DNA of 64,000 bases, taken from positions 1-64,000 of the forward strand of contig JAGCYD010000028.1 in the NCBI GenBank assembly GCA_017960985.1. The letters run 5' to 3'. Below are positions 54,260 to 62,993 of the stretch, in pieces (positions within the stretch are counted from its first letter, which is position 1; each line of letters opens with the position of its first letter). Source of the DNA: Bacteroidaceae bacterium. GTDB taxonomy: Bacteria > Bacteroidota > Bacteroidia > Bacteroidales > Bacteroidaceae. The position numbers and the translations under genes were made by a program. The notes beneath the pieces were generated by a model, which searched no databases, was not told the origin of the DNA, and saw only the letters and a list, made by a program, of their open reading frames with translations.

Positions 54260-55747
54260 ATGAAAAAAATACATACGCTGCGGAAATTCATATATCTCCT
54301 CCTTTCTTTCCTATTCGTTTCCTGTCACGACGAACTTACGCCACCTGCGGGTCTTCCTCCTACGATAAGTTGGTCGGCGATGTCATCAGCACGCTTCCGA
54401 ATCATGCAAGGTGAGACGATTATGATAGTGCCCGATGTGGGAAACACCGACGAGACAACCACCTTCTCATGGACAATGGATGGGGAAGTAGTAGGGACGG
54501 ACGACCATTATACTTTTCAGGGAGAAGTCCCCGGTGAGTATTATCTGCAGTTTGCCGTGACAAACCGTTACGGCAAGGCTCAGGACGAGGTGAAGATTAC
54601 CGTACAGGAGCAAGATGTGCCCCTTCCCGTCATCCCCGATGATGGTGACGGTCTTGGTTGGCAGTTCCCTTGGACGGAGATAAACATCGCTCAAGGTCGC
54701 ACCATCAAGGTGAAAGCCTATATGTTGCGGAATGCCGATGGTGCCACCTTCTCGTGGACACTCGACGGAACACCTGTTGAAGGCAAGACCGACGAAGTGG
54801 CTTATGTGTTTACGGCTACTACACAGGGGACGCACACCCTTCGCTTGACGATGACCAAAGATGCAACAGAGATGAGTCAGGACTTTAGTCTAAAGGTGTG
54901 TCCTTCCGCGGGTACCTATCGCCGTTCTTCCGAGGGCGAGGCTATGGTGGACCGAGTATATGAGTATATACCGGCTCCGGGCTTTATGGTAAATGGTTAT
55001 GTTGTTGTGGGCGATGCCTTCCCCGAGGGTTGCACCCACGATGAGGCCTGCACGACGGCTTTGCAGCATTTCCAGAACAAATGGTATGTGAGCCTTGGTG
55101 CACAGGGCGGCTACCTCGTGGCAGGTTTCGACCATAGCGTACAGAACTCGGGAGGTGATTATGACCTTTGTATCAAGGGAAATCCATACGATTATCAGTC
55201 AGAACCTGGCATCATCTGGGTCAGTCAGGACGACAACGGCGACGGTCTGCCCAACGACCAGTGGTTCGAGTTGGCAGGTTCGGAATACGGCACGGAGAAC
55301 GAGACTTTGGAGTATGCCATCACCTACTATCGTCCCGAACAGACAAAATCGGCTACGGCCTGGCGCGACATCAATGGCGATACGGGTTATGTGCCCTATC
55401 TAAGTTATTGGAATCCTCACGCTTTCTATTGGCAGGACTGGGTGGAAGGTACGGAGCGTACTTACTTTGGTTCCCGGTTGAAGGACCGCAGCACATACAT
55501 CAACGGTATTTCCGACATTCCGCCTTATGACTGGGGTTATGTCGATAACCTGAACGACCTTATCGACGGACCTGCTGGCAAGATGGGGTATTATAAGATA
55601 AGTAATGCCCGTACCTGGGATGGACAGCCTGCAAATCTTGAGTACATCGACTTCGTGAAGATACAGACAGCCCAAACAGGCAGTACGCCTAATCTTGGTG
55701 AAATCAGTACCGAAGTGTATTACATTGGGGACTGCCACCTTCAATGA
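54260..55747 (+). CDS. PKD-domain lipoprotein of the cobalamin locus
   Basis: A 495-aa lipoprotein (lipobox FVSC, Cys22). Residues about 30-215 are two PKD-like immunoglobulin folds (TTFSWTMDGEVVGTDDHYTF and ATFSWTLDGTPVEGKTDEVA). Residues about 230-495 form a separate domain with GYVVVGDAFPEG, GNPYDYQSEPGIIWVSQD and ISTEVYYIGDCHLQ. Proteins of this build occur in B12 loci of gut Bacteroidetes, but I know no tested function. It is 12 bases behind btuG and 29 bases before btuB. Confidence 0.78.
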   Translation: MKKIHTLRKFIYLLLSFLFVSCHDELTPPAGLPPTISWSAMSSARFRIMQGETIMIVPDVGNTDETTTFSWTMDGEVVGTDDHYTFQGEVPGEYYLQFAVTNRYGKAQDEVKITVQEQDVPLPVIPDDGDGLGWQFPWTEINIAQGRTIKVKAYMLRNADGATFSWTLDGTPVEGKTDEVAYVFTATTQGTHTLRLTMTKDATEMSQDFSLKVCPSAGTYRRSSEGEAMVDRVYEYIPAPGFMVNGYVVVGDAFPEGCTHDEACTTALQHFQNKWYVSLGAQGGYLVAGFDHSVQNSGGDYDLCIKGNPYDYQSEPGIIWVSQDDNGDGLPNDQWFELAGSEYGTENETLEYAITYYRPEQTKSATAWRDINGDTGYVPYLSYWNPHAFYWQDWVEGTERTYFGSRLKDRSTYINGISDIPPYDWGYVDNLNDLIDGPAGKMGYYKISNARTWDGQPANLEYIDFVKIQTAQTGSTPNLGEISTEVYYIGDCHLQ

Positions 55748-55765
55748 AGTAGAGAATTGAAAATA

Positions 55766-55850
55766 GACAATTGACAATGAAGCGCGTTCTGTTTCTATTA
55801 GCCATGTTATATGGCGAAGTCCAATTGTCCATTGTCCATTGTCAATTGTC
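55766..55850 (+). promoter_or_regulatory. 14-bp inverted repeat enclosing the btuB start codon
   Basis: GACAATTGACAATG (55766-55779) ends with the ATG of btuB, and its perfect complement CATTGTCAATTGTC lies at 55837-55850 inside the signal-peptide codons. In RNA the start codon would be paired in a 14-bp stem with a 57-base loop. Overlapping CAATTGTCCATTGTCC copies allow slipped pairings. Confidence 0.6.
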
Positions 55851-57828
55851 CATTGATATGGACGAAATCCAAGTCACAGCCCATCGCCGGCTAAAGGATG
55901 CTGGCGTGCAGAAGACGGAACTCGACACGACGGTACTGCACGACAATATCGCCCTGTCGATGTCCGACATACTGACACAGCATTCCACCCTGTTTATCAA
56001 GAGTTACGGTCGTGCCACTGAATCCACGGCAGAGTTTCGTGGAACCTCTCCCAGTCATACACAGGTATTGTGGAACGGCATGAAGATAAACTCTCCGATG
56101 CTGGGGACGGTGGATTTCAGTACCATTCCTGCCAACTTCGTGGATCAGGCCACTTTGCTGCACGGAGCATCGTCGCTCACCTTGACAGGTGGCGGACTCG
56201 GTGGCGCGGTAGAGATGAAGACCCTGCCCCTTTTCGGTCAAGGCTATGCCTTGCAGTACATTCAGGGCATAGGCTCGTTCGGCACCTACGACCAGTTCCT
56301 GCGTTTTACCTATGGTAATGAGCATTGGAGCACCAGCACACGCGTGGTGTATAGCACGAGTGACAACGACTTCAAATACACCAATTACGACAAGAAGGTG
56401 GATGTCCGCGATGCTTCGGGCAATATTATCCGTTCCTATCACCCGACGGAGCGCAACAAGAGCGGGTACTTCGACGATGTGCATGCCTTGCAAGATGTGT
56501 ATTACAGGGACAATCGCGGCAATCGGTTTGGAGCCATGCTGTGGTACACCCATAGTTTGCGCGGTATGCCGTTTCTGAGTGTGGATTATCGCGAAGATAC
56601 CGATTTCAAGAACGAGCATCAGCAGGACGGCATTCGCAGTACGCTGAGTTGGGACCGTACCTTCGACAACTGGAATATCGGTGCCCGTGGCGGTTATGTC
56701 TGGCAAGATATTGCTTACGATTATTATACCACCCGGATGGGTATAAATACCGATATCACCCATTCGCGCAGCAAGAGTCAGCAAGGTTATATTCAGGCCG
56801 ATGCCGACTGGATGCCTCGCCACAACTGGCTGCTTACGGCCAATCTCGCTGTCTATTACAACCATGTGCGGAGCAGCGACAAGAGTCCTTTCCATATCGG
56901 CGACAACTACAATCGTGGCCGTATGGAGTACAACCTGAACCTGTCTGCCAAGTACCGTCCCACGGAGCGTCTTTCGCTCTCGGCCGTACTTCGTGAGGAA
57001 CTATACAAGCGCGACTTTGTTCCCGTCATTCCCGCTTTGTTTGCTGAATATAAAATACTCCCCTCCCATTCGGGGGAGAGGGGTCTCGTATTGAAAGCCT
57101 CCGTAGCCCGCAACTACCGCTATCCTACGATGGACGACCTCTATTTCAAGCCGGGTGGAAACCCGAATCTGAATCCCGAGAAAGGTATCACCTACGATGG
57201 CGGTGTGGAGTTCTATTTCAAGGTAAAGGCTTTCTCCCTGAGGGGGAATCTGTCCGTCTTCGACAGTTACATCAGCGACTGGATTCTGTGGACACCTAAT
57301 GCCAAAGGCTATTGGCAGCCGTCGAACTTGAAGAAGGTACACAACTACGGTACGGAGATGATGCTCACGGCCGAGGTGAAAATGCCGCACGACTGGCATC
57401 TGGAGTTGTCGGCAAACTATGCTTATACGCCCTCCATCAATAAGAGCGAGCGTGTGGACGACAACGATGCTTCCTATGGTAAGCAACTGTGTTATGTTCC
57501 CCGTCATTCTGCCAATGTGTCCACCCGTTTGTCTTGGCGAGGATGGACTTTGGGTTATCAGTGGACTTTCTATAGTGAGCGGTTCACCACGACCAGCAAC
57601 GAAGTGGCTTACATTACGGGACGGCTGAAACCCTACTACATGAATAATGTATCTCTCGAGAAACAGTTCCAGTGGAAGAAGGTTCATGCCTCAATAAAGG
57701 GAGTGGTGAACAATCTATTCGATAGCGAGTATGTAACCGTTCTTTCCCGACCGATGGCTGGGCGTAACTTTGAGATATTCTTAGAGGTAAAGCCCCAATG
57801 GACTAAAAAAGTGAAGAATGAAAAGTGA
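55777..57828 (+). CDS. btuB: TonB-dependent cobalamin receptor BtuB
   Basis: A 683-aa outer-membrane receptor. The signal peptide (MKRVLFLLAMLYGEVQLSIV...) is followed by a TonB-box-like MDEIQVTAHR. The plug (about 35-140) has SMSDILTQHSTLFIKSYG, STAEFRGTSPSHTQVLWNG and SLTLTGGGLGGAVEM. The rest is a 22-stranded barrel ending with VNNLFDSEYVTVLSRPMAGR-NFEIFLEV. Placed between surface B12-binding lipoproteins and an ABC importer. The ATG at 55777 is used; a TTG six bases earlier is in frame but unneeded. The signal peptide carries LSIVHCQLSI, encoded by a simple repeat. Confidence 0.92.
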   Translation: MKRVLFLLAMLYGEVQLSIVHCQLSIDMDEIQVTAHRRLKDAGVQKTELDTTVLHDNIALSMSDILTQHSTLFIKSYGRATESTAEFRGTSPSHTQVLWNGMKINSPMLGTVDFSTIPANFVDQATLLHGASSLTLTGGGLGGAVEMKTLPLFGQGYALQYIQGIGSFGTYDQFLRFTYGNEHWSTSTRVVYSTSDNDFKYTNYDKKVDVRDASGNIIRSYHPTERNKSGYFDDVHALQDVYYRDNRGNRFGAMLWYTHSLRGMPFLSVDYREDTDFKNEHQQDGIRSTLSWDRTFDNWNIGARGGYVWQDIAYDYYTTRMGINTDITHSRSKSQQGYIQADADWMPRHNWLLTANLAVYYNHVRSSDKSPFHIGDNYNRGRMEYNLNLSAKYRPTERLSLSAVLREELYKRDFVPVIPALFAEYKILPSHSGERGLVLKASVARNYRYPTMDDLYFKPGGNPNLNPEKGITYDGGVEFYFKVKAFSLRGNLSVFDSYISDWILWTPNAKGYWQPSNLKKVHNYGTEMMLTAEVKMPHDWHLELSANYAYTPSINKSERVDDNDASYGKQLCYVPRHSANVSTRLSWRGWTLGYQWTFYSERFTTTSNEVAYITGRLKPYYMNNVSLEKQFQWKKVHASIKGVVNNLFDSEYVTVLSRPMAGRNFEIFLEVKPQWTKKVKNEK

Positions 57829-58951
57829 AAGATTAATACTGTTATTCGCGGTTGTCCTGTTAACTGCTTGTGGTTTCCATAAAACGGATTCTTCCGATGA
57901 ACAGGGCGACACCATACCCATGAAGTATGCTCGTAATCTGACGATGGTGCGCCACGATGGCTATACCGAAGTCACCATCCGTAATCCGTGGGACACGACA
58001 ACCGTCCTCCACCGCTATATTCTCCTTAAAGACCTGAAGGACTCTAAAGACCTTAAAGTCTCTGTCAAGGGGGCTACCTTCGTCTCCGTTCCTCTGCGTC
58101 GTGCAGGTGTTTTTACAGCCGTGCATTGCGGGTTGATAAAGGAGTTGGGGAAAGAGCCCTCCATTCGTGGTATATGTGAGATAGAGTACATTAATATACC
58201 TTCCGTCCGGAAGTCGGTGCGCGAGGGACGCGTAGCAAATTTCGGTAATGCGATGGCTCCCGACATTGAGGCTATTATGGATGCCCAAACCGACGGTTTG
58301 CTGATATCCCCCTTCGAGAACTCGGGCGGTTATGGGCGTGTGGAGCGCCTGGGCATACCCATTATCGAGTGTGCCGACTATATGGAGTTCAGTCCTTTGG
58401 CGCGTGCCGAGTGGATGAAGTTCTATGGTATGTTGTTTGGCTGCTACGACCGTGCCGATAGTCTTTTTGCTGCGGTAGAGTCGCGCTATCTGGCCTTGAA
58501 GGCTCAGGCGACCCAGGTAAAGGAGCGTCCTACGCTGATTGTAGAGAAACCCTATTCGGGCATTTGGTATGTGCCGGGAGGAAATAGTTCGATGGGCATA
58601 CTCTATCGCGATGCAGGTGCCGACTATGTCTTTGCCGCCCGTCCCAATAGCGGTAGCCTTCCGCTCTCCATCGAAACCGTATTCGAGACAGCCCAGTCGG
58701 CAGACATCTGGCTCATCAAGTACAATCAGGCAACGCCGCTTACCTTGTCCGAACTGAAAGCCGATTACCCGTCTTTTGCCCATTTTCGTTCATTCCAGTC
58801 GGGCAGGGTGTATGGCTGCAATCAGGAGACCTCACGGTTCTACGAGGAAACCCCCTTTCATCCTGACCGGCTTTTGGCGGACTTGTTACGAATTATCCAT
58901 CCCGAGTTAGGCATTACGGCAGAAAAATCGTACTTTTGTCCCGTAAAATGA
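57818..58951 (+). CDS. btuF: Cobalamin ABC importer substrate-binding lipoprotein BtuF
   Basis: A 377-aa lipoprotein (lipobox LTAC, Cys18) of the class III periplasmic binding-protein fold used for B12, heme and siderophores. Visible: VVSVPLRRAGVFTAVHCGLI-like ligand-loop region (here FVSVPLRRAGVF), PDIEAIMDAQTDGLLISPFE, PIIECADYMEFSPLARAEWMK in part, and a C-terminal YEETPFHPDRLLADLLRIIHP. It overlaps the btuB stop by 11 bases. Residues about 70-81 (KDLKDSKDLKV) are encoded by the same short repeat that is found in atpI. Confidence 0.88.
   Translation: MKSERLILLFAVVLLTACGFHKTDSSDEQGDTIPMKYARNLTMVRHDGYTEVTIRNPWDTTTVLHRYILLKDLKDSKDLKVSVKGATFVSVPLRRAGVFTAVHCGLIKELGKEPSIRGICEIEYINIPSVRKSVREGRVANFGNAMAPDIEAIMDAQTDGLLISPFENSGGYGRVERLGIPIIECADYMEFSPLARAEWMKFYGMLFGCYDRADSLFAAVESRYLALKAQATQVKERPTLIVEKPYSGIWYVPGGNSSMGILYRDAGADYVFAARPNSGSLPLSIETVFETAQSADIWLIKYNQATPLTLSELKADYPSFAHFRSFQSGRVYGCNQETSRFYEETPFHPDRLLADLLRIIHPELGITAEKSYFCPVK
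58024..58064. repeat. In-frame AAAGACCTTAAAG-type repeat inside btuF
   Basis: The 33-base core at 58027-58059 matches the atpI repeat at 28 of 33 positions and is read in the same frame (KDLKDSKDLKV). Confidence 0.6.
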
Positions 58952-59955
58952 GAAACATCGTAACTATAATCCTCCTGTTCGTTGCAACGGTGGCATTGTT
59001 TGCCCTGTCGCTGTATAGCGGAAGTGTCAGTATTCCCGTTTCCGCCATCACCGATATCCTGATGGGGCGTGGTTGTCCCGACCACCCCTCGTGGCAGTAC
59101 ATCGTACTGGAGAACCGCATACCCCAGTCCGTCACCGCCGTGCTTTGCGGAGCCGCCCTTTCCGTTTCAGGTTTGCTGTTGCAGACGGCATTCCGCAATC
59201 CGCTGGCAGGTCCTTCGGTATTAGGTATCGACAGCGGTGCCCATCTGGGTGTTGCACTTGTCGTGTTGTTGGCAGGGGGTTCGATAACCACAGGAAGTCT
59301 GACGATGGGCGGTTTCTCTTTGGTCATCCTTTCCGCCCTATTGGGTGCGCTGGCCGTAATGGCCATACTTCTGGTGCTGAACAACTTGCTTCGTAGCGAT
59401 GTGATGCTGCTGATTGCAGGTATCATGGTGGGATATATTACTTCCAGTATGATTTCACTGCTCAACTTTCGTGCTACAGCCGAGGGCGTTCATGCCATGA
59501 CTCTCTGGGGTATGGGCTCGTTTTCGACCCTCTCGCTCGACCGCCTGCCCTATGCTGCAGCACTTATCATTGTAGGATTGTTTATGTCGTTTCTACTGAT
59601 AAAGCCGTTGAATGCCCTGTTGCTCGGCGACAACTATGCCCGTAACTTAGGTATTAGAATCCGCCGCACCCGTGTTTTTTTGCTCCTGACTACCGGTCTG
59701 CTCACGGCAGCCAGTACGGCATTTTGTGGTCCGATAGCCTTTATCGGTCTTGCCGTCCCCCACATCGCCCGTTTGTTGTTAGGTAGTGCCAATCATCGAG
59801 TTCTCTTGCCTGCCACTCTGCTCACAGGTTCCTTGCTGACATTGGTATGTAGCCTTATCAGTACCCTCCCCGGCGAATCAGGTGTCATTCCCATCAATGT
59901 CATCACCCCCATCATCGGTGCCCCCGTTGTCCTTTGGATTATCCTCCGCCGATAA
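58948..59955 (+). CDS. btuC: Cobalamin ABC importer permease BtuC
   Basis: A 335-aa FecCD-family permease with about ten helices. Motifs: VLENRIPQSVTAVLCGAALS (usually RLPR), GLLLQTAFRNPLAGPSVLGI, TALWGMGSF-type (MTLWGMGSFSTLS), and FCGPIAFIGLAVPHIARLLLG, the EAA-like loop contacting the ATPase. The ATG at 58948 overlaps the btuF stop (ATGA). The matching ATPase gene is 2.2 kb downstream, behind an insertion. Confidence 0.92.
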   Translation: MRNIVTIILLFVATVALFALSLYSGSVSIPVSAITDILMGRGCPDHPSWQYIVLENRIPQSVTAVLCGAALSVSGLLLQTAFRNPLAGPSVLGIDSGAHLGVALVVLLAGGSITTGSLTMGGFSLVILSALLGALAVMAILLVLNNLLRSDVMLLIAGIMVGYITSSMISLLNFRATAEGVHAMTLWGMGSFSTLSLDRLPYAAALIIVGLFMSFLLIKPLNALLLGDNYARNLGIRIRRTRVFLLLTTGLLTAASTAFCGPIAFIGLAVPHIARLLLGSANHRVLLPATLLTGSLLTLVCSLISTLPGESGVIPINVITPIIGAPVVLWIILRR

Positions 59956-60130
59956 CCTTTCCCTTTGAGCCTAATTCAACCTGCGCAGGTCTCGCCGCTC
60001 ACTCCTTTCTCGTTTCTCGTTTGACCTATCGGTCTTCCTCACTCGCGACTTGGCAAAGTCGATGCAAGCATCACTCTGCTCTCGCTGCTCACTCGTTTCT
60101 CGCTTCTCCTTTCTCCCTAAACCCCAACCC

Positions 60131-60217
60131 GCGCGAGACTGATTCTCGACTGGCGCGAGACTGATTCTCGACTGGCGCCAGCCTAAGCCCCGACTGGCGC
60201 CAGACTTTTTCAAGGCC
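60131..60217. repeat. Intergenic array D1: four 22-bp tandem units
   Basis: Units start at 60131, 60153, 60175 and 60197, exactly 22 bases apart. The first two are identical (GCGCGAGACTGATTCTCGAC plus TG), the third shares both ends, the fourth is truncated. CGAGA and TCTCG give each early unit a dyad, and CTGGCGCCAG at the later junctions is a perfect palindrome. There are no spacers. The preceding 170 bases (59956-60130) hold two related CGCTCACTC...TTTCTCG stretches but no gene. Confidence 0.75.
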
Positions 60218-60221
60218 CTCC

Positions 60222-60305
60222 GCAATACTATTGCATTGCTCATCGGAATAGTAGTCCGAGGCACGGAAGACTACTATTCCATCGCCCCTCGCACTACTAA
60301 TCTTC
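60222..60305. repeat. Intergenic array D2: 21-24 bp units homologous to array C
   Basis: Cores AATACTATTGC, GAATAGTAGTCC, ACTACTATTCC and CACTACTAATC follow at 21-24 base spacing; GCAATACTATTGC is a perfect dyad. The minus strand of 60270-60302 matches array C at 28258-28289 closely (shared GTGCGAGGGGCGA and GGAATAGTA). Behind it lie short GTTAAACTATTAAACT repeats (60315-60348). Confidence 0.7.
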
Positions 60306-60431
60306 GCTCCCTTTAACCGTTAAACTGTTAAACTATTAAACTATTAACAGCACCAAGGTGCGATTCGCTCGACATCCCATCGGGGTGACGCTTTCATAGC
60401 GCAGCGGAGAAAGAAACTTTCATCCCATTTC

Positions 60432-60464
60432 TTTGCACATATTAAATTAAAATTCGTACATTTG
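60432..60464 (+). promoter_or_regulatory. Promoter of the KilA-N gene
   Basis: TTTG (60432-60435) and TACATTTG (60457-60464) are 21 bases apart; the ATG follows 20 bases after the box. Confidence 0.65.
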
Positions 60465-60484
60465 CAATAGAAGTATATTGCATT

Positions 60485-61303
60485 ATGGCAAAGAAAACCG
60501 ACATTATCGTTAAGGATGTAGTCATAAAGACGATGACGAAAGGCAACATTGACTATATCTGTATTACGGACATAGCCCGCCAGAAAAACACAACTGAGCC
60601 TAAAGATGTTGTTAAGAACTGGATGCGCCAAAAGAATACACTGGAGTATTTAGGGTTATGGGAAAAGTTGAATAATCCCAACTTTAAAGGGGTCGAATTC
60701 GACCCCCTTTTGGCCGAAGCCGGCAGCAACTCTTTCACTATGAGTCCTACCAGATGGGTTGAATTGACAGATGCAATAGGTATTCTCACCAAGAATGGGG
60801 CAGGAGGAGGTACTTATGCCCAGCGTGACATCGCTTTCAAGTTTGCCAGTTGGGTGTCAGTGGAGTTTGAGCTCTATCTTGTCAAGGAGTTCCAGCGACT
60901 TAAGTCCGAAGAACAGAAGTTGTTAGGATGGACCGCCAAACGTGAGCTCTCGAAGATAAACTACCGTATCCATACCGATGCCATCAAGAGCCATATCGTT
61001 CCGGCCGAAGTTACCTCAGCACAGGCAAGTATCATTTACGCGGAGGAAGCTGATGTGCTCAATGTTGCATTGTTCGGGATGACTGCAAAACAGTGGCGTG
61101 AGGCAAATCCTGACTTGAAAGGCAACATCCGCGACTATGCCACTATCAACGAACTCATTTGCCTCTCGAACATGGAGAATATCAACGCCGTCCTCATTAA
61201 CGACGGGATACCTCAGGGCGAAAGACTCAAAAAACTGAACCAAATCGCCATTCAGCAAATGCAGGTGCTGGAGGTCAACGATAAAAGAACACTATTAAAG
61301 TGA
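60485..61303 (+). CDS. KilA-N domain DNA-binding protein
   Basis: A 272-aa protein. The N-terminal KilA-N domain (about 5-130) is recognised by DYICITDIARQKN, VVKNWMRQKNTLEYLGLWE, and GGTYAQRDIAFKFASWVSVE-FELYL. The C-terminal half is helical with a motif AEEADVLNVALFGMTAKQWRE. KilA-N proteins occur in phages and in chromosomes of Bacteroidetes; the target here is unknown. It has a consensus promoter and its own terminator, and sits directly behind repeat arrays D1/D2 in the gap between btuC and btuD, so the unit appears to have been inserted there. Confidence 0.88.
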   Translation: MAKKTDIIVKDVVIKTMTKGNIDYICITDIARQKNTTEPKDVVKNWMRQKNTLEYLGLWEKLNNPNFKGVEFDPLLAEAGSNSFTMSPTRWVELTDAIGILTKNGAGGGTYAQRDIAFKFASWVSVEFELYLVKEFQRLKSEEQKLLGWTAKRELSKINYRIHTDAIKSHIVPAEVTSAQASIIYAEEADVLNVALFGMTAKQWREANPDLKGNIRDYATINELICLSNMENINAVLINDGIPQGERLKKLNQIAIQQMQVLEVNDKRTLLK

Positions 61304-61373
61304 CAACTTCACATTCAACATTTGACATTTAACATATCAAAAGATATACGCCCATTAGGGCTGACGAACTCAC

Positions 61374-61401
61374 AGCGCTCCAATATTTTGGGGCGCTTTT
61401 T
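61374..61401 (+). terminator. Rho-independent terminator of the KilA-N gene
   Basis: AGCGCTCCAA pairs with TTGGGGCGCT around TATT, followed by TTTTT. It would block readthrough from the cobalamin operon towards btuD. Confidence 0.88.
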
Positions 61402-61490
61402 TGTATTTGTTATTTATTATTCATACATTTGTGAACTAAAGAATAAAAATATTGAAAATAATACTTTTGTAATCATTAAAATTACATACT

Positions 61491-62171
61491 ATGAAAAAAC
61501 TATTATTTGTTTTCATTTTGGCTGTAATGCAGGTGTCATGTTCCGAACCAACAAATGAAAAAAAAGCGAGTAGACTTATAGAGTCAGACCTTAAGTCTCA
61601 ACTTTATAATCCAGATACATATAAAATGATAGAAATACAACTAGATAGTTGCTTTACCGATGAGATGGGGTCTAACGCCAATGTATTAGATTTGGGTATA
61701 AAGATTGCCAAATTATATAAAGAATATAAGGAAATAAAAGATGAGGCTGAAGAGGCAGAAAGCTCTATGACAATATATGCCCCAAGATATAGTGGTTATC
61801 AGTCTGCCCATTCCCAACAGCAATATGAAAAACACAAGAAAGAATTGGAACTCGCTCGTCGAAAACTTGAGAGTAGAAAAGATCAAATAATTAGTTTGTA
61901 TAAGAATAACATGGAATTAATTCAAAATATCGTTAATAAAGAGCACGATTTTACAGGTATGGTTGCAACATTATATTATAGTGCAGAAAATATGTTCGGT
62001 CATGATGTAAAAGAACATGTGATTTACTTCTTTGATAAAGATATTACAAAAATACTAGATAGCTTCGACGAAAATGATTTGGATGAACTTAATGGTTTTG
62101 ATGCTGAGGAGTTCAAATTTGAATTTGAGGAGGAGTTGACTAATGAACTCATCAACGAATTAGGCAAATAA
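61491..62171 (+). CDS. AT-rich lipoprotein of unknown function
   Basis: A 226-aa lipoprotein (lipobox VSC, Cys17, then SEPTNEKKASR). Residues about 75-145 are strongly charged and probably coiled coil (IKLYKEYKEIKDEAEEAE-type and KKELELARRKLESRKDQI). The C-terminus is very acidic. No known family recognised. The coding DNA is clearly more AT-rich than the flanking btu genes, using many AAA, ATA and TTA codons, which points to horizontal origin. No TAnnTTTG box is obvious upstream, though the leader is AT-rich. Confidence 0.75.
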   Translation: MKKLLFVFILAVMQVSCSEPTNEKKASRLIESDLKSQLYNPDTYKMIEIQLDSCFTDEMGSNANVLDLGIKIAKLYKEYKEIKDEAEEAESSMTIYAPRYSGYQSAHSQQQYEKHKKELELARRKLESRKDQIISLYKNNMELIQNIVNKEHDFTGMVATLYYSAENMFGHDVKEHVIYFFDKDITKILDSFDENDLDELNGFDAEEFKFEFEEELTNELINELGK

Positions 62172-62176
62172 ACATC

Positions 62177-62184
62177 TATCTTTG
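62177..62184 (+). promoter_or_regulatory. -7 promoter box of btuD
   Basis: TATCTTTG, 26 bases before the btuD ATG; indicates that btuD and glf are transcribed independently of the riboswitch. Confidence 0.5.
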
Positions 62185-62210
62185 TCTCGAACGCTCGGAA
62201 CTAAAGAAGT

Positions 62211-62984
62211 ATGAAGTACGAACTAAGGGATTTGGTGATTGGTTACCCAGGGCACGAAGTGGCCGGGCCCATGACGGCAACCTTGTGCGAGGGGGAACTG
62301 GCGTGTCTGTTAGGTCCTAACGGTGCGGGAAAGAGTACCTTGCTGCGTACACTGGCTGCATTCCAACCGGCTCTGGCGGGCGAAATCCGACTGGGGAATC
62401 GCGAACTGGGGCAAATCCCGGCACGGGAACTGAGTACCTTGGTGGGCGTGGTGCTGACGGAGCGTATCAAGACTCAAGGTATTTCGGTGCGCGAGATGGT
62501 GGGGATGGGGCGTATGCCCTATACGAACTTCTGGGGACGACTGACCGCAAAGGACCAGAAGCATGTGGAACTGGCCATCGGGCAGGTTGGCATTGAGGCA
62601 CTGGCCGAACGACGGATGCAGACTCTGAGCGACGGAGAACGACAGAAGGTGATGATAGCCAAGACGCTGGCACAGGAAACGCCGATAATCCTATTGGACG
62701 AGCCGACGGCTTTCCTCGATTTCCCCAGTAAGGTGGAGATGATGCTGTTGCTCCGGCGACTGGCGCACGAGATGGGGAAGAGCATTTTCCTTTCGACACA
62801 CGACCTTGACCTTGCCTTGCAGACGGCAGACAGCCTGTGGCTGTTGGGGGCTACAGGAAACGAGCTAAGAAGGGAGTTGCTGGTGGGTACGCCGCGTGAA
62901 TTGGTCGATGACCTGCCTCGTTTCTTCTCGAGCGAACATCTTGACTTTGATACCGAACATCTTCGATTTAACATTCATATATAG
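62211..62984 (+). CDS. btuD: Cobalamin-type ABC importer ATPase BtuD
   Basis: A 257-aa ABC ATPase of the FepC/BtuD class. Walker A LLGPNGAGKSTLL (about 33-45), VREMVGMGRMPYTNFWGRL, signature LSDGERQKVMIAKTLAQ, Walker B PIILLDEPTAFLDFPSK and switch His in STHDLDLALQ. It is the expected partner of btuC and btuF but lies behind a 2.2-kb insertion with a terminator, under its own TATCTTTG box. It could serve another FecCD permease, but none is in the window. Confidence 0.85.
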   Translation: MKYELRDLVIGYPGHEVAGPMTATLCEGELACLLGPNGAGKSTLLRTLAAFQPALAGEIRLGNRELGQIPARELSTLVGVVLTERIKTQGISVREMVGMGRMPYTNFWGRLTAKDQKHVELAIGQVGIEALAERRMQTLSDGERQKVMIAKTLAQETPIILLDEPTAFLDFPSKVEMMLLLRRLAHEMGKSIFLSTHDLDLALQTADSLWLLGATGNELRRELLVGTPRELVDDLPRFFSSEHLDFDTEHLRFNIHI

Positions 62985-62993
62985 AAAGATACC

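Noticed and set aside
60131..60305. Possible CRISPR array
   Set aside because: Units are contiguous without unique spacers, are too short, and no cas genes are present.
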